NCBI GenBank assembly: GCA_034638255.1
Contig: JAWPGT010000040.1
Coordinates: forward strand, 62,001 to 126,000
DNA length: 64,000 nt
DNA from: Coprinus comatus
Lineage: Eukaryota > Basidiomycota > Agaricomycetes > Agaricales > Agaricaceae
Direction of reading: 5' to 3'
Shown here one piece after another: positions 36,506 to 46,440 of this stretch (position 1 is its first letter; the number at the start of each line of letters is the position of its first letter). The notes beneath the pieces are model-generated. The model was not told the origin of the DNA. It ran no database searches and was given only the letters and a program-made list of their open reading frames with translations. The position numbers were made by a program, and so were the translations under genes.

Positions 36506-37721
36506 TCAAGTAGCAGTTGAACCGCTTGCTGTTGACGCGGACGCCTGTCTTTTGTTTCTGCCCGCGTACCAGTGCGGATAAGTCCGAATGCCGATCTGCT
36601 TTGCCTTCCAATGTCCCGCACACAACCTCAAACACGGATAAATCTCTTCGATTGTTCCAATATATGCATCCATGAAGTTGGCTCCGTTCTTGTTGAAACT
36701 CTTTTCAAGTGTATAACCACGATTATCGAGCTCATTCCAAATCTTACGCGCCGTACTGCGAATACCCCTCATCAGATGTTTCAGATAATTACCATTTCTA
36801 TCGCGCACAAAGCTTCCGTTTGAATAACCTTTACCAAACCAGTCGGCCTTGGTCCAGCATGCTTCTGGGGCGACGTCGGCAGGGCGGACTGAAGATGTCT
36901 CATTGTATGCGCCGACAAGAGGCTTTAGTTGGAAGCCTCCAGGTTGTGCGATCGGACCATAGTTTTCCTGTGGATGAAGTTCTGCGGTATTGACTGTGGC
37001 TGCTGGACTTTCTTGAGGTGTAGGCGGAGCTTGGACCACCTTTGCTTGTGGGACATGCATAGCCATTGTCTGCTGCTGCAGGAGTTGCTGTTGCTGTTGC
37101 TGCTGTTGGATACGCTGTTCCAGGTTGGCATGTAAGACTCTGTACTGTTTAACGAGTTGATCATAGGCGGATCTGTCAAAATGATTCCGCATTAGCAAGT
37201 AACGGTGACTATATGCGCAGAATGTACCGAGTCTCTGTCAGTTTTGTCGTCAAGTCGATGTTTTGTCGGCGGTATTCCATAGCTTCGTTACGAGCATGCG
37301 AAAGAGCCTTCACTGCTTCCGTATATGCGACATTACCAGAACTAGAAAGCATTTCATGTGTAGCATGTCCAAGGATACGAACCAAAGGCTCATTGCTACC
37401 ATTTAACTAGCCCATAATGTCAGAATAGGTAATGCATAGTGCTAGTGAAGAAAATACCGCATATACCGACTCTTCATTACAGATCTGGGGCTGCTGACGT
37501 TCTCTGCTGCGTTCTATGTTCTGGGGAGTTTGTTGGCGCTGCTGCTGCTGGTTACGACCATATGGCGAGGCATTAGCACGTAGACGAGCATTCCGCTCTG
37601 CTGCAAATTGTCGAGCTCGTATAGTCGGAGAAGTGGATAAAGATAAAGATGAGGGTGAACGAGAAGGAAAGGCTCGACTAGGGACTCGAAGATGAAATTC
37701 CTCTGTTTTGACTGCAGGCAT
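36506..37721 (-). CDS. Conserved-looking Gln-rich protein of unknown function
   Basis: Three exons: ATG 37721 (MPAVKTEEFHLRV) to about 37,468; about 37,408 to 37,232; about 37,182 to TGA 36506. The first part is Ser/Arg/Gln-rich. The second has a helical segment (EPLVRILGHATHEMLSSSG, then EAVKALSHARNEAMEYRRQN) predicted to be coiled coil. A Q8 run (RIQQQQQQQQLL) follows, and then a well-ordered C-terminal part with WTKADWFGKGYSNGSFV, KIWNELDNRGYTLEKSF and MDAYIGTIEEIYPCLRLCAG. The short, aromatic-rich C-terminal domain suggests a real fold, but it is not one I recognise. A Gln run next to a coiled coil is often seen in fungal transcription factors or chromatin proteins; that is only a hint. 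Confidence 0.65.
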
Positions 37722-38654
37722 TTTCAGCGAAGTGGAAATGAAAGTGAAAGTGGAGGACGAGAAAAAAATCCCAGTCAAGCTACTTATACCTCTCCGGGCA
37801 CTGGCATTGGTCACGGTTCAAAATTTCGGTTATAAATATAAAAGAAATGCGACACCTGTCACGTCAGTCAATCGCTTCTATAGGTTAACTGAGAAATATG
37901 GCTACTGAGAATTCAGGTTATTTCGGCTTTAAGTTGTAATAAAGTCAACCGGGTTGGTGGACAGTTTCTCTGCACTCGGTCTCCTTAGTTCTTCTCGTGA
38001 TACTTATAAAAATCAAAAAACAAATTCCTTCAGAAAAATATTTTGTAGGAGAAGAATTGACGGTCAAAAGTGTTAGCAAGAGAACCCGACTTGGACCGTT
38101 GATGGGTTCTCTCGGGACCTTACAGAGTAAACCGTAACCTTTCTAATTCTCAATATAGGAAATGACGAGCCTGATAAAGCCATCATCAATTCATCCGTTA
38201 TTCGCGCCGGAGAGCGGTAGTATATGATATTTGCACTTTGTATACAAGTCTATCCGTATGTATGCACCTGATTTTAATCTATATATCTGTCAGACAGAAA
38301 GGTGTTGACAGAATGTTAACGTTGATCGTTTGTGCCCCGATGTTGCTCTTAATTTCGGGTACAGTATACGTCATATCTCCAAAACTCATTTTGATATATC
38401 TACCTCTTTAATAGATACCCATACTTAAAAACGATGCTATGTATTTGAGAAAGAAACATGAAATGCTAAATTTTTAAAGCTAATATAAAGTCACCACGAT
38501 TCAATAATCTCAACTATTCTTAATGCATTCTCATTATATTCCTTTATTATGTTGGATGATATCCAAAGTCCACACTTGTGATCCTTTTCTCCAGCCGTAC
38601 TGGAGTCCAATCCATCCCCACACCATACTTCGAATCTGTTCGCCTGCAAATCCT
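37722..38654. other. Intergenic, no gene seen
   Basis: Upstream region of the Gln-rich gene; AT-rich, with no recognisable coding path or repeat. Confidence 0.5.
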
Positions 38655-39734
38655 TCAGATACTAATCGGATTCAGAAGTTCACCTAAATCCATTTTTGAT
38701 CTACTCCTCGACGTGGAGACAGACGGGGACTCTGATACTGAATTACTCTGTCGTAAATCCGAACAAAATTTCGATCCTGAGTGTGATGGAATTGACGAGG
38801 TTAATGTATGGGGGAGCTGACGATGATGTTGAATTTCTTTTTGAACCCGATCTATCTGGTGTTCCCAAACACTATGTAATGCGTTTAACATTGAATTGGT
38901 TCGTCCTCTCATGGGAAGTTTCCGTTTTTCGATGAACAGCAATCCAAGACCTGCTCTTGTAGTCCTTTTTAGGCCTGATCCTGATTCCTTGGGTGGTTTT
39001 TGCTGAAGAAAAGACGGGCGATGACGATTTCTTGCATAGTCTGATGGGTGGTGTATTGGGCTCGCTAGCTTTTTTGACTCGTCGCTCCTGGGAGACATTC
39101 CTTGTCCTTGTTTCACAACTTGATCAAATGGCATCACACCCTCCTCCATACCCACCATACCATTGTGCTTCGAGTCCTCAATTATAAGTCGAAGTCCATC
39201 CCTTCTCTCCACCTGTTTGTTCTGGCTTCCATTAATCCCCACCCCTACAGCTTTTGTTTTCATATGTTCCCCTTGAATTTTACCCCACGCACGCACCCTC
39301 TGTCCACCTCTTTCATGTCTGGGACTTCCTTGGTGAGTTAATGTGGTTCGATCGACAACACCCGAGTAGCAACTAGAAAGCCAAGGAGGAGGGGGAAGAT
39401 CGGGAAGATAATAATTCGGCGGAGCACTCTTCGAACATTGGTTCCCTATACCAACTACCCCTCCTGGAACCGAACTTCTTCCGAGACGACGGGAGTGTTT
39501 CCTGTGGCTAGTGTCGCTACTATAATCGTATCCAAATGATTTATCCTTGGTCTCCATTCCCATCCATGGTCCCCACGAGGCTGGGGTCTCATCAGCACGA
39601 AGTTGTCCTTTCTTCACCTTCTCCAGCGAAGTTGACGGCTTCGGTGTCACCCTAGTCAGGTCATCCGAACTTCCTTGTTCCCCAGGATACTCCGTAATCC
39701 AAACCCAACCATCCACTTCATGGTTAATATTCAT
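38655..39734 (-). CDS. Intronless hydrophilic protein, unknown
   Basis: Single open frame of 359 codons from ATG 39734 (MNINHEVDGWVWITEYPGE) to a stop at 38655. The product is low in hydrophobic residues, rich in Ser, Arg, Pro and Lys, and has no membrane helix. It looks largely disordered, apart from a short C-terminal helix KMDLGELLNPISI. In a region where most genes have several introns, a frame this long without one is unlikely by chance and may be recent. No family is recognised. Confidence 0.45.
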   Translation of the reverse strand: MNINHEVDGWVWITEYPGEQGSSDDLTRVTPKPSTSLEKVKKGQLRADETPASWGPWMGMETKDKSFGYDYSSDTSHRKHSRRLGRSSVPGGVVGIGNQCSKSAPPNYYLPDLPPPPWLSSCYSGVVDRTTLTHQGSPRHERGGQRVRAWGKIQGEHMKTKAVGVGINGSQNKQVERRDGLRLIIEDSKHNGMVGMEEGVMPFDQVVKQGQGMSPRSDESKKLASPIHHPSDYARNRHRPSFLQQKPPKESGSGLKRTTRAGLGLLFIEKRKLPMRGRTNSMLNALHSVWEHQIDRVQKEIQHHRQLPHTLTSSIPSHSGSKFCSDLRQSNSVSESPSVSTSRSRSKMDLGELLNPISI

Positions 39735-41421
39735 CCCCTGCGAGATTGAGTGGGGGTGGAGGTTTTTTTTGAAGATTAGAGGTGGATCAGTGAATAGTTA
39801 TAGTTCAAGGATCAGAAGGGCTGAAACTAAATATTGCTACCGAAGACATTTTTTGCCATGCTTTGTTAGCGTGTCATATTTTTTCTCCCTGAATTTGAAT
39901 TGATTGATACTTGTGACCTCGATTAGCACGAATCTGCCATAATAAACAAATTCAAGCTCAAGTTCAATGTCAACGTCAGGACGTCAGGGTTATTTAGAAC
40001 CTTTTTCTATTATGTCTGCACTTGACATCGACTTTTACATACATACACTTAGTATTTACATATTAAAAGGTATATGTGCAGAATTGTGGACGTCATCTTC
40101 AAACTTTGGAAGTTCCGATTAGGAGTTCAGGCTTCAGGACTGGTTTTTTTCGTTGTGTTGTGGATGATTCCATTATTCCGATTTGTTCGGTCACTTCAAT
40201 TCATCAGCTGAGATAGGTTCTATGTATCAAGCGATTTCTCGGTATTCCAAGTCAAGCGAGTTCTAAGCGAGTTATGCATGCTCCTTCTACCCACTATGTA
40301 TGTACGTAGTACGTACTCCATGAAATGATATAGGTTCATCAAAAAACGATCGTCTACATATGACGATCATAGTCACGCGGTACATGTAGTCCCGGTATAC
40401 AACATACTGTGATGATCCTGATTAGAACTCAAGACATTCCGATCTTTGTTGTAGGTACTAGATAGTGGATAAAACCTACTACACTTAGTATCCTGCTGCA
40501 TGTTGAAAGTTGAAAATTTTGTGTCAGGCACTCCGCGTTAACAGGCATTTCATTTCAGTGTGTTAAATGAAATCGGATGAGATTTAGACTCAAGAATAGA
40601 AGAGGTCAAGATCAAAGGGGATGACTCTGCCATGATGGTACTGCGGCCTGCTTCCTCTGTGTAAATAAGTATTGACATTAGTTTTGAAGTTATCGAATTC
40701 TGATCCAATTTTCCCGGGCCAACATTATGAAGAGGTGAACCGTGAACATAAACGATTGTAATGTTCGTGGCCGGTTTGTGATACAAAAAGCGTGGGATTA
40801 ATCATCGACTCGCTGACCCTTAACGACCATCATCAACCTTAAGAATTGGATAGGGTCTGATAGTATTGGCTAGTATTGGTGACCATTGTTGCGACATTAT
40901 CTTGGCTTGTGGATGCTTGATATGAGGTACGAGGGAAGCAGGAGATGAAAAAATTAGAATTGACTCAACCTATCCCTGCCAGCACTTGAAGGTCTCATGT
41001 TAGCGATGTAACGAGTATGACTCCTCTGCATTATGATAATATACTGGCACATATAACTGTCTGAAACCATCAGAGGATCAGGCAACCACATCCTTGCTAC
41101 AATCATAAACCCCGACGCCATGGCCTTCAATGCTATCTATCTCCTTCAAGAATCTCTAAAGGACAGGGCACCCTTCAACAACCATGGATCAGTGGTGTAC
41201 ACGACTCTTGTATAAACGCCCAGATGGCTCCTGCGAGTACCTGTTTTCGACGTATACTGACAGCTTGTTTGCCGGGCCGAGACGACTATATATTCAGTTT
41301 GTTCAGTACATAATACATTAATCGTAATTCGCTTAATGGATAAGTACTGAGTGGTACTAGTACAGCTAATGAAGTTCTTTGGTTTATTTATCTCGTCCAT
41401 TTATTCAGTTCTCATCACTGT
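39735..41421. other. Intergenic, no gene seen
   Basis: Only short frames without motifs (40,550-40,786 and 41,146-41,400, both minus). A small inverted stretch with TGACGATCATAGTC lies near 40,360. Confidence 0.45.
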
Positions 41422-42390
41422 TTATTGGGACAGCATTTGCAACAGCTCTGCCACAGTCTTTCTGGCCAAGTTTGGGTTTGCAACAGTGGAATAGCCTGGT
41501 GCTCTACTTTCATTGTTGACTATAGGATCCTGCTGAATGGGCTTCCCGTTGAGTAAATGTGCTGTTGCTGGAGATTTCAATAAAAGGTCGAACAACTCTG
41601 TTATACTCTGCTTTGAAACAGTTGATTCCCGGGTTGGTTGACTAATGGTTGGGGTACGTCGTTCATGAGCTTGTTGCACCTTTGACCTTCCCTCTAGCAA
41701 GGACATCTCGTACTTCGTTATGTATCGTGGCTTTTTCCCTATGATCTGACTTTTCTGGAAAGTGGAATGAGAACCGTTTCCTGGATAACGGTTTCTGGTT
41801 CCCCTCCCATCATAATAAGGCAATGATGAACGACGATATCTTCTTGTGTCATCTTCACCTCTTCGGTGTCTAATAGGTCCAATCGGTGTGATTCTTCTTA
41901 TCTCGTTTGCCCTTAACTCAGGTTTCTCCCAGTCTACTATCCCATCACTATACTCACCCTTGTTATCAGTCCTCTCAGTGCCAAAAAACTTTGGTACCCG
42001 ATCTCGATTATCAGTATGATAAGAGACAGAGTACTTCTCGGTAGTCAAAGTAGATCTCTCACCAGCACTGCAGTTTCTGGCATATAAGCAGGGATCTATT
42101 TGTTCACTAGAATCTCTGTGGACCTTATTATGCTTACAAGACTCGCCACTAGCGGGAAACTTGTTTTCTGTACGGGCTGAATCCACCTCAGTAGTGTAAT
42201 AGGAGTGATGATGGCGATGCTCATTCTCTTTAATACAGGGATCATGTATCTCAGTTGCATCCGAAGAGCTTGGAATTGATGATGCAATTGGAATAGGAAT
42301 TGACGGAAACTTTGGCATGTGCCTGTTGGTGTTATTGGAGCTAGGGTACTTGGTGAGTTCGATGTCTCCGAGTCTTGCACAAGATGTCAT
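41422..42390 (-). CDS. Intronless hydrophilic protein, unknown
   Basis: Single open frame of 322 codons from ATG 42390 (MTSCARLGDIELTKYPSSNN) to TAA 41424-41422. The product is very rich in Ser, Arg, His, Thr and Tyr and mostly predicted disordered. Near the end are two Leu-rich helices, KQSITELFDLLLKSPATAHL and KTVAELLQMLSQ at the C-terminus. It shares with the neighbour at 38,655-39,734 the intronless structure, strand and a C-terminal [GE]ELL helix, but no clear sequence alignment. Function unknown. Confidence 0.45.
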   Translation of the reverse strand: MTSCARLGDIELTKYPSSNNTNRHMPKFPSIPIPIASSIPSSSDATEIHDPCIKENEHRHHHSYYTTEVDSARTENKFPASGESCKHNKVHRDSSEQIDPCLYARNCSAGERSTLTTEKYSVSYHTDNRDRVPKFFGTERTDNKGEYSDGIVDWEKPELRANEIRRITPIGPIRHRRGEDDTRRYRRSSLPYYDGRGTRNRYPGNGSHSTFQKSQIIGKKPRYITKYEMSLLEGRSKVQQAHERRTPTISQPTRESTVSKQSITELFDLLLKSPATAHLLNGKPIQQDPIVNNESRAPGYSTVANPNLARKTVAELLQMLSQ

Positions 42391-42653
42391 ATTTTGTTAA
42401 TAGATTAACGATTGCTTAATGTTTGTGTGGCTGAAGGAGAGTGACTGAAGGTAAGGCAAGGTGAGCAGGGTGATCTAGTAGATGGCCGTCGAGGACAACG
42501 TGGTGATACGACAATGACCATGCAATTGTACATTATATATAACAAAATAAGCGAGCTTCTATTGACACTGCATTTGTGTGTTTTTTCCCACTCTCCTTGC
42601 CCGGACACAGCATGGTGTACACGTGTCGAAGGTTTGTCTAGTACTGTTATAGT

Positions 42654-43416
42654 GGATGACATCCCATAGGATTTAGAAATCTAAATGGCATCCTCAAACC
42701 ATATTTCTGTGACGTGCCGATTGTTCCGGTTATCAAATCGGGAAAGGACCCTGTCGGATTTTGAACCAGACCCGTTTCTAAACTTGTGTTTGGAAGAGGC
42801 CTACGTACCCCCTCTCTAGATGTATTTTGATCCCCAAACCGCAAATTTTAAACTCAGACCGATCACGTGTGTCAGCGCAAGAACTCGCACTGATAACTTC
42901 AGTTCAGTATACTAGCCCATGTAGCTTAACCCAGAGCAAAAACCATTCTCAGTATGCCCGATACTCCCTCAAATTTAACCAAATGTAGTGAAGACATTGT
43001 TACTGTTGTCTTGGTATGTCAGGGTAAGATAAATTAACCCCAAAAGTTGTTAAAAAAGCCTCTTCAGTAGAGTATAGAAGAAAGGCGAGAATTGAAAGTG
43101 CATTTTCGTCATCCTCCATTTCCAACACCGAGAATTGGATCAATTGACATTGCTGTAGATACAGAAGTTCTTCAAAGTCCAGAACATCATCGTGAGCCCA
43201 AGTATTCATGTTGGAGCACAGGGATAAGATGTAAAGCGAACGGTTAATTGTTATCAGATCAATGACAATCACTACCAAATAAGGGTATGCTGTTATTTGG
43301 ATATTTGACTGTTGACGTGGCTATGGTTTAGAATTCTTGTCTACATTTCGGAGACCTCCGAAAAAAATAAGATTTGAAGGGGTATTTAGTTTTCTAGATT
43401 CTATGGGATGTCATCC
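42654..43416 (+). mobile_element. Non-autonomous TIR element, copy 1 (763 bp)
   Basis: The left end GGATGACATCCCATAGGATT... continuing to AGAAATCTAAA is matched in reverse at the right end (...TTCTAGATTCTATGGGATGTCATCC) with a few mismatches over about 32 bases. It is flanked on both sides by AGT (42651-42653 and 43417-43419), as expected for a 3-bp target duplication. No transposase is encoded; the superfamily is undetermined. Confidence 0.75.
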
Positions 43417-43419
43417 AGT

Positions 43420-43957
43420 GGATGCCTTCCCGTAGGATTTAGAAATCTAAACTCGTCCTCAAATCTTATTTTTCTCGGAGACTTCCGACATGAGTTTAGA
43501 ATTCTAAACCGTAGACAACTGGTGTCACAACCACATCAAATCTACAAAATGATGGGATTTCCATGTTTGGTATAACCCATCAATCTCTTCAACCTCCTAA
43601 ACTCCTATTTCATTGTCAAGATTTGCTACCTCATTGCTGTTCATCATATCCTTCATGCAAAATGTTGAACGAGCACAAGCTAGAGGTGTAAATACAATAG
43701 AAACATGGGGTGGAAAGCAATTCTGATGTACACGTGATTTGTCTGAGTCTGAAATTCAAGGTTTGAGGACGCGCAAAACGTCTGGAGGGGGGGTGAAAAG
43801 GCCTCTTCCAAATTGTTGGTTAGAAACGACAGCAAGTTGGCGTGTTTTGAGATCCGACATAGGTCTAACCCGATTTGAGCCCCGGAACAAACGGCACATC
43901 AGTATTTTAAAGTTTGAGGAAAATATTTAGATTTCTAAATCCTACGGAAAGGCATCC
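43420..43957 (-). mobile_element. Non-autonomous TIR element, copy 2, inverted (538 bp)
   Basis: The 5' end GGATGCCTTCCCGTAGGATT through AGAAATCTAAA matches the reversed 3' end with one mismatch over more than 30 bases, and AGT flanks it (43417-43419 and 43958-43960). Subterminal sequence equals that of copy 1 in reverse orientation: both have, from the CTCAAA end inward, TGCCG.TTGTTCCGG, CAAATCGGG, TTTGGAAGAGGCC and ATCACGTG. From the other end both have TCAAATCTTATTTTT.TCGGAG. So it is the same family, shorter, pointing the other way. Confidence 0.75.
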
Positions 43958-44056
43958 AGTACTACTTTAATTACAACACACCGCTGTACTACTTATCGCG
44001 GATACCTCTCACCGGACAAGAATTCGCGCCCGCGTGAGTCTACCTAAAGCTCTATA

Positions 44057-46440
44057 CTATAACCGCAGTGCCTCGACAATGTCTCCCGAACTCTCTCCTG
44101 AAGCTGAAGGCTCGTGAACCCAATATGGGTATGGGTGTGCTACTAACATCGACTCTGGGATCGATGCTTGTTCTCCTTCTCCTACCCCATTATTGTTACT
44201 ACAATCACCTTGCGGTGGGCAGGGAGTTTGATCTAAGTGCGAAATTTCAGAGAATTGAAGTGATTGTGGGGTCCTTTCCGTAACTTTGCAATTTTCCTCA
44301 CGAAGGTTCAAAATCAAGCGCGTGCCCTAGAAAATGATACATGATAAATGGACAAGTATGAATAGCCGCATTCATTGACTTACACAGAAATAGTAGGCAC
44401 TTGAGCGCCATCTACTCATTGTTCAGCCTGAATGTATCAGTTGTTTCACAATGATACCAATACTCACATTTCCCAATCTATCTTTACGAGCGCGCGAGGG
44501 ATATCATGGCATCTCAAGGATCCAAATGTCGCAATAACTGTACCACCATGATTGTCCGGGGTGAGTTATTGGTAAAGCGTAGGTTGGAGATACTCACTGA
44601 AAAGACTATTTATTGACAACAATCAGAAGACAAGTCATTTCACACAATCAAAACACTTACGGTATTGTGTACAATACGCCATCACGATAATACACATAGA
44701 AGAAAGGCGTAAAACTCTTCAACCTTGATAATCCTTTTTTAAGAGAACCTGAATTCCCGGAGTAGCATCGGATGGATTCATAGAGTTTTGCTAGGACGAG
44801 TACCAGTTGCAAAGCTACATCAAAATTTAGTATAACGACTCCAATATAGAAACTTGAAATTAAATCTGACACAGACTGGCATTAAAAAGATCAAGAACCC
44901 TGGGTAGACATTGATAATGTTAACTTTAATGACCACTGATGAGGAAGTAGTATGAAAGTATCATACCAGACTGCAGTTGAGACGCGGTGGAATAAATTCA
45001 TTACATCTATTGGAACATCTACATCCGGGAAACAGCCGGGTAAAGGTATTTGCGCTAGTGGCATGTATCTAAACCCAAGGACTTGATAGAAGGCAGCGAT
45101 TGATACGGCGGCCTTCGAAGATTATGGTGATGTAATGCATTTAATTTTGGATACTTAGGTTGGAAGAGATGAACTGACGAGTATCTCAACTGCCAACAAA
45201 GAGAGGTGCATCAGTATACTATGTCAAAATAAGGAACGGAAGGCCACTTACGAAAACTTGTAACTAATAATAAATATCTTACTATGGGTAGATTTGAGAC
45301 ATTAGATTACAGGTATCCCGATATATAGATTGAGTAAGAACGAACCACGTGCATTACCCTCATAAAGAGCTTGTAGCCGTAGAAACATTAGAATCCTAAT
45401 GATAATCGTATATCCAACAGTGGTGATTCTGATACACCAACTACGTTAGTTTCTGTACAATGCAATATTTGGAGTAAGATTATTGCATAATACACACATA
45501 TTGACTGTTAAGAGTGTAAATTTGCATCTGTCATTTTCATGTGGTGAGACAGGAGATGTTCCTACTGATATCCGTCACGTACGTCTAATAGGTAGCATAA
45601 GTAAAAGTAATAAAAAAAAAGTAAAAAAGCAAGAGTATAATGCTTACCGATCCGGAAATGCTAACATCCATATTCACTAGAAGATAGCCATATGAGTACA
45701 AGGGAAAGCTTATAAAGTGGGTGTGTGAACTGACAATACGAAGTTATGCTGATAGAAAAGTATGAGATGATGGTCGATAATTTGTGATTCACCACTTCGA
45801 GTTGAAGACGTACCCTAATTGTATAACCCCAAAAGCTTGCAGGCAAACGTAGGTAATGCTGACAAATGTTGTTGAGCGTCGACCAGCCCTGTCACTGGTA
45901 TTACTTGCGGATGTTGTTGAACGTCTACTAGTGTCGTAATAATAGCAATGAGAACCACCGCTACTACCACAATATTGAAAGAGGATTAGTTACTTATCAT
46001 AGCAATAGATATATTTGACCTGCCAAAATTATCGCTGTGAGTACTTCGCATATAGACCTTGACTAGACTTATAACCTCACCTGTTTCGGTAATAGTCCAA
46101 GGATGTCATATACTAAGAAAGTCAGTGCAGCAGCTAATCACATAATTTTTATAAACGGAGAGAACCCTGACATTAATATTTCAGATTACTGAATACTCAC
46201 TACGCTGATAAGACCAAGCTTTAGCATTCGCAAACAGCAGTGGCCATAGGCTCTTTGGATCCGGTGTAATATGTTCCATCTAAAAACTTAACCCGAAAAG
46301 TGACGGAAATTAATGGGTTCGAGCAGTTGACAATGGGAGAAGGGAAACAGAGTAGTCTGACACCAAGGGACGATTTCTTAAAAAGGCCTGTGCCTGAGGA
46401 GAATATAATCACATCGGAGCGCCTTACCATACATAACCAT
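44057..46440 (-). pseudogene. DUF6533-like seven-helix membrane protein gene, probably inactive
   Basis: Exon-like segments in order on the minus strand are AAALTFLVYDILGLLPKQ (about 46,135-46,085), RLYAKYSQ (about 46,055), FNIVVVAVVLIAIITTLVDV (about 45,985-45,920), and an exon at 44,872-44,657 with FDVALQLVLVLAKLYESI and FFYVYYRDGVLYTIP. Then comes a C-terminal exon starting at about 44,320 with TRLILNLREEN and ending at 44057. The 'ALTxLxYD', 'YRDGVLY' and 'RLxLNLRE' motifs in this order match DUF6533-type basidiomycete membrane proteins. In the first helix an in-frame TGA sits where the partial copy at 48,000 has CAA, and other exons cannot be joined cleanly. The ligand and function of this family are unknown. 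Confidence 0.5.

Noticed and set aside
46310..46330. GGGTTCGAGC considered as a tRNA T-loop
   Set aside because: No matching acceptor or anticodon stem could be formed around it.
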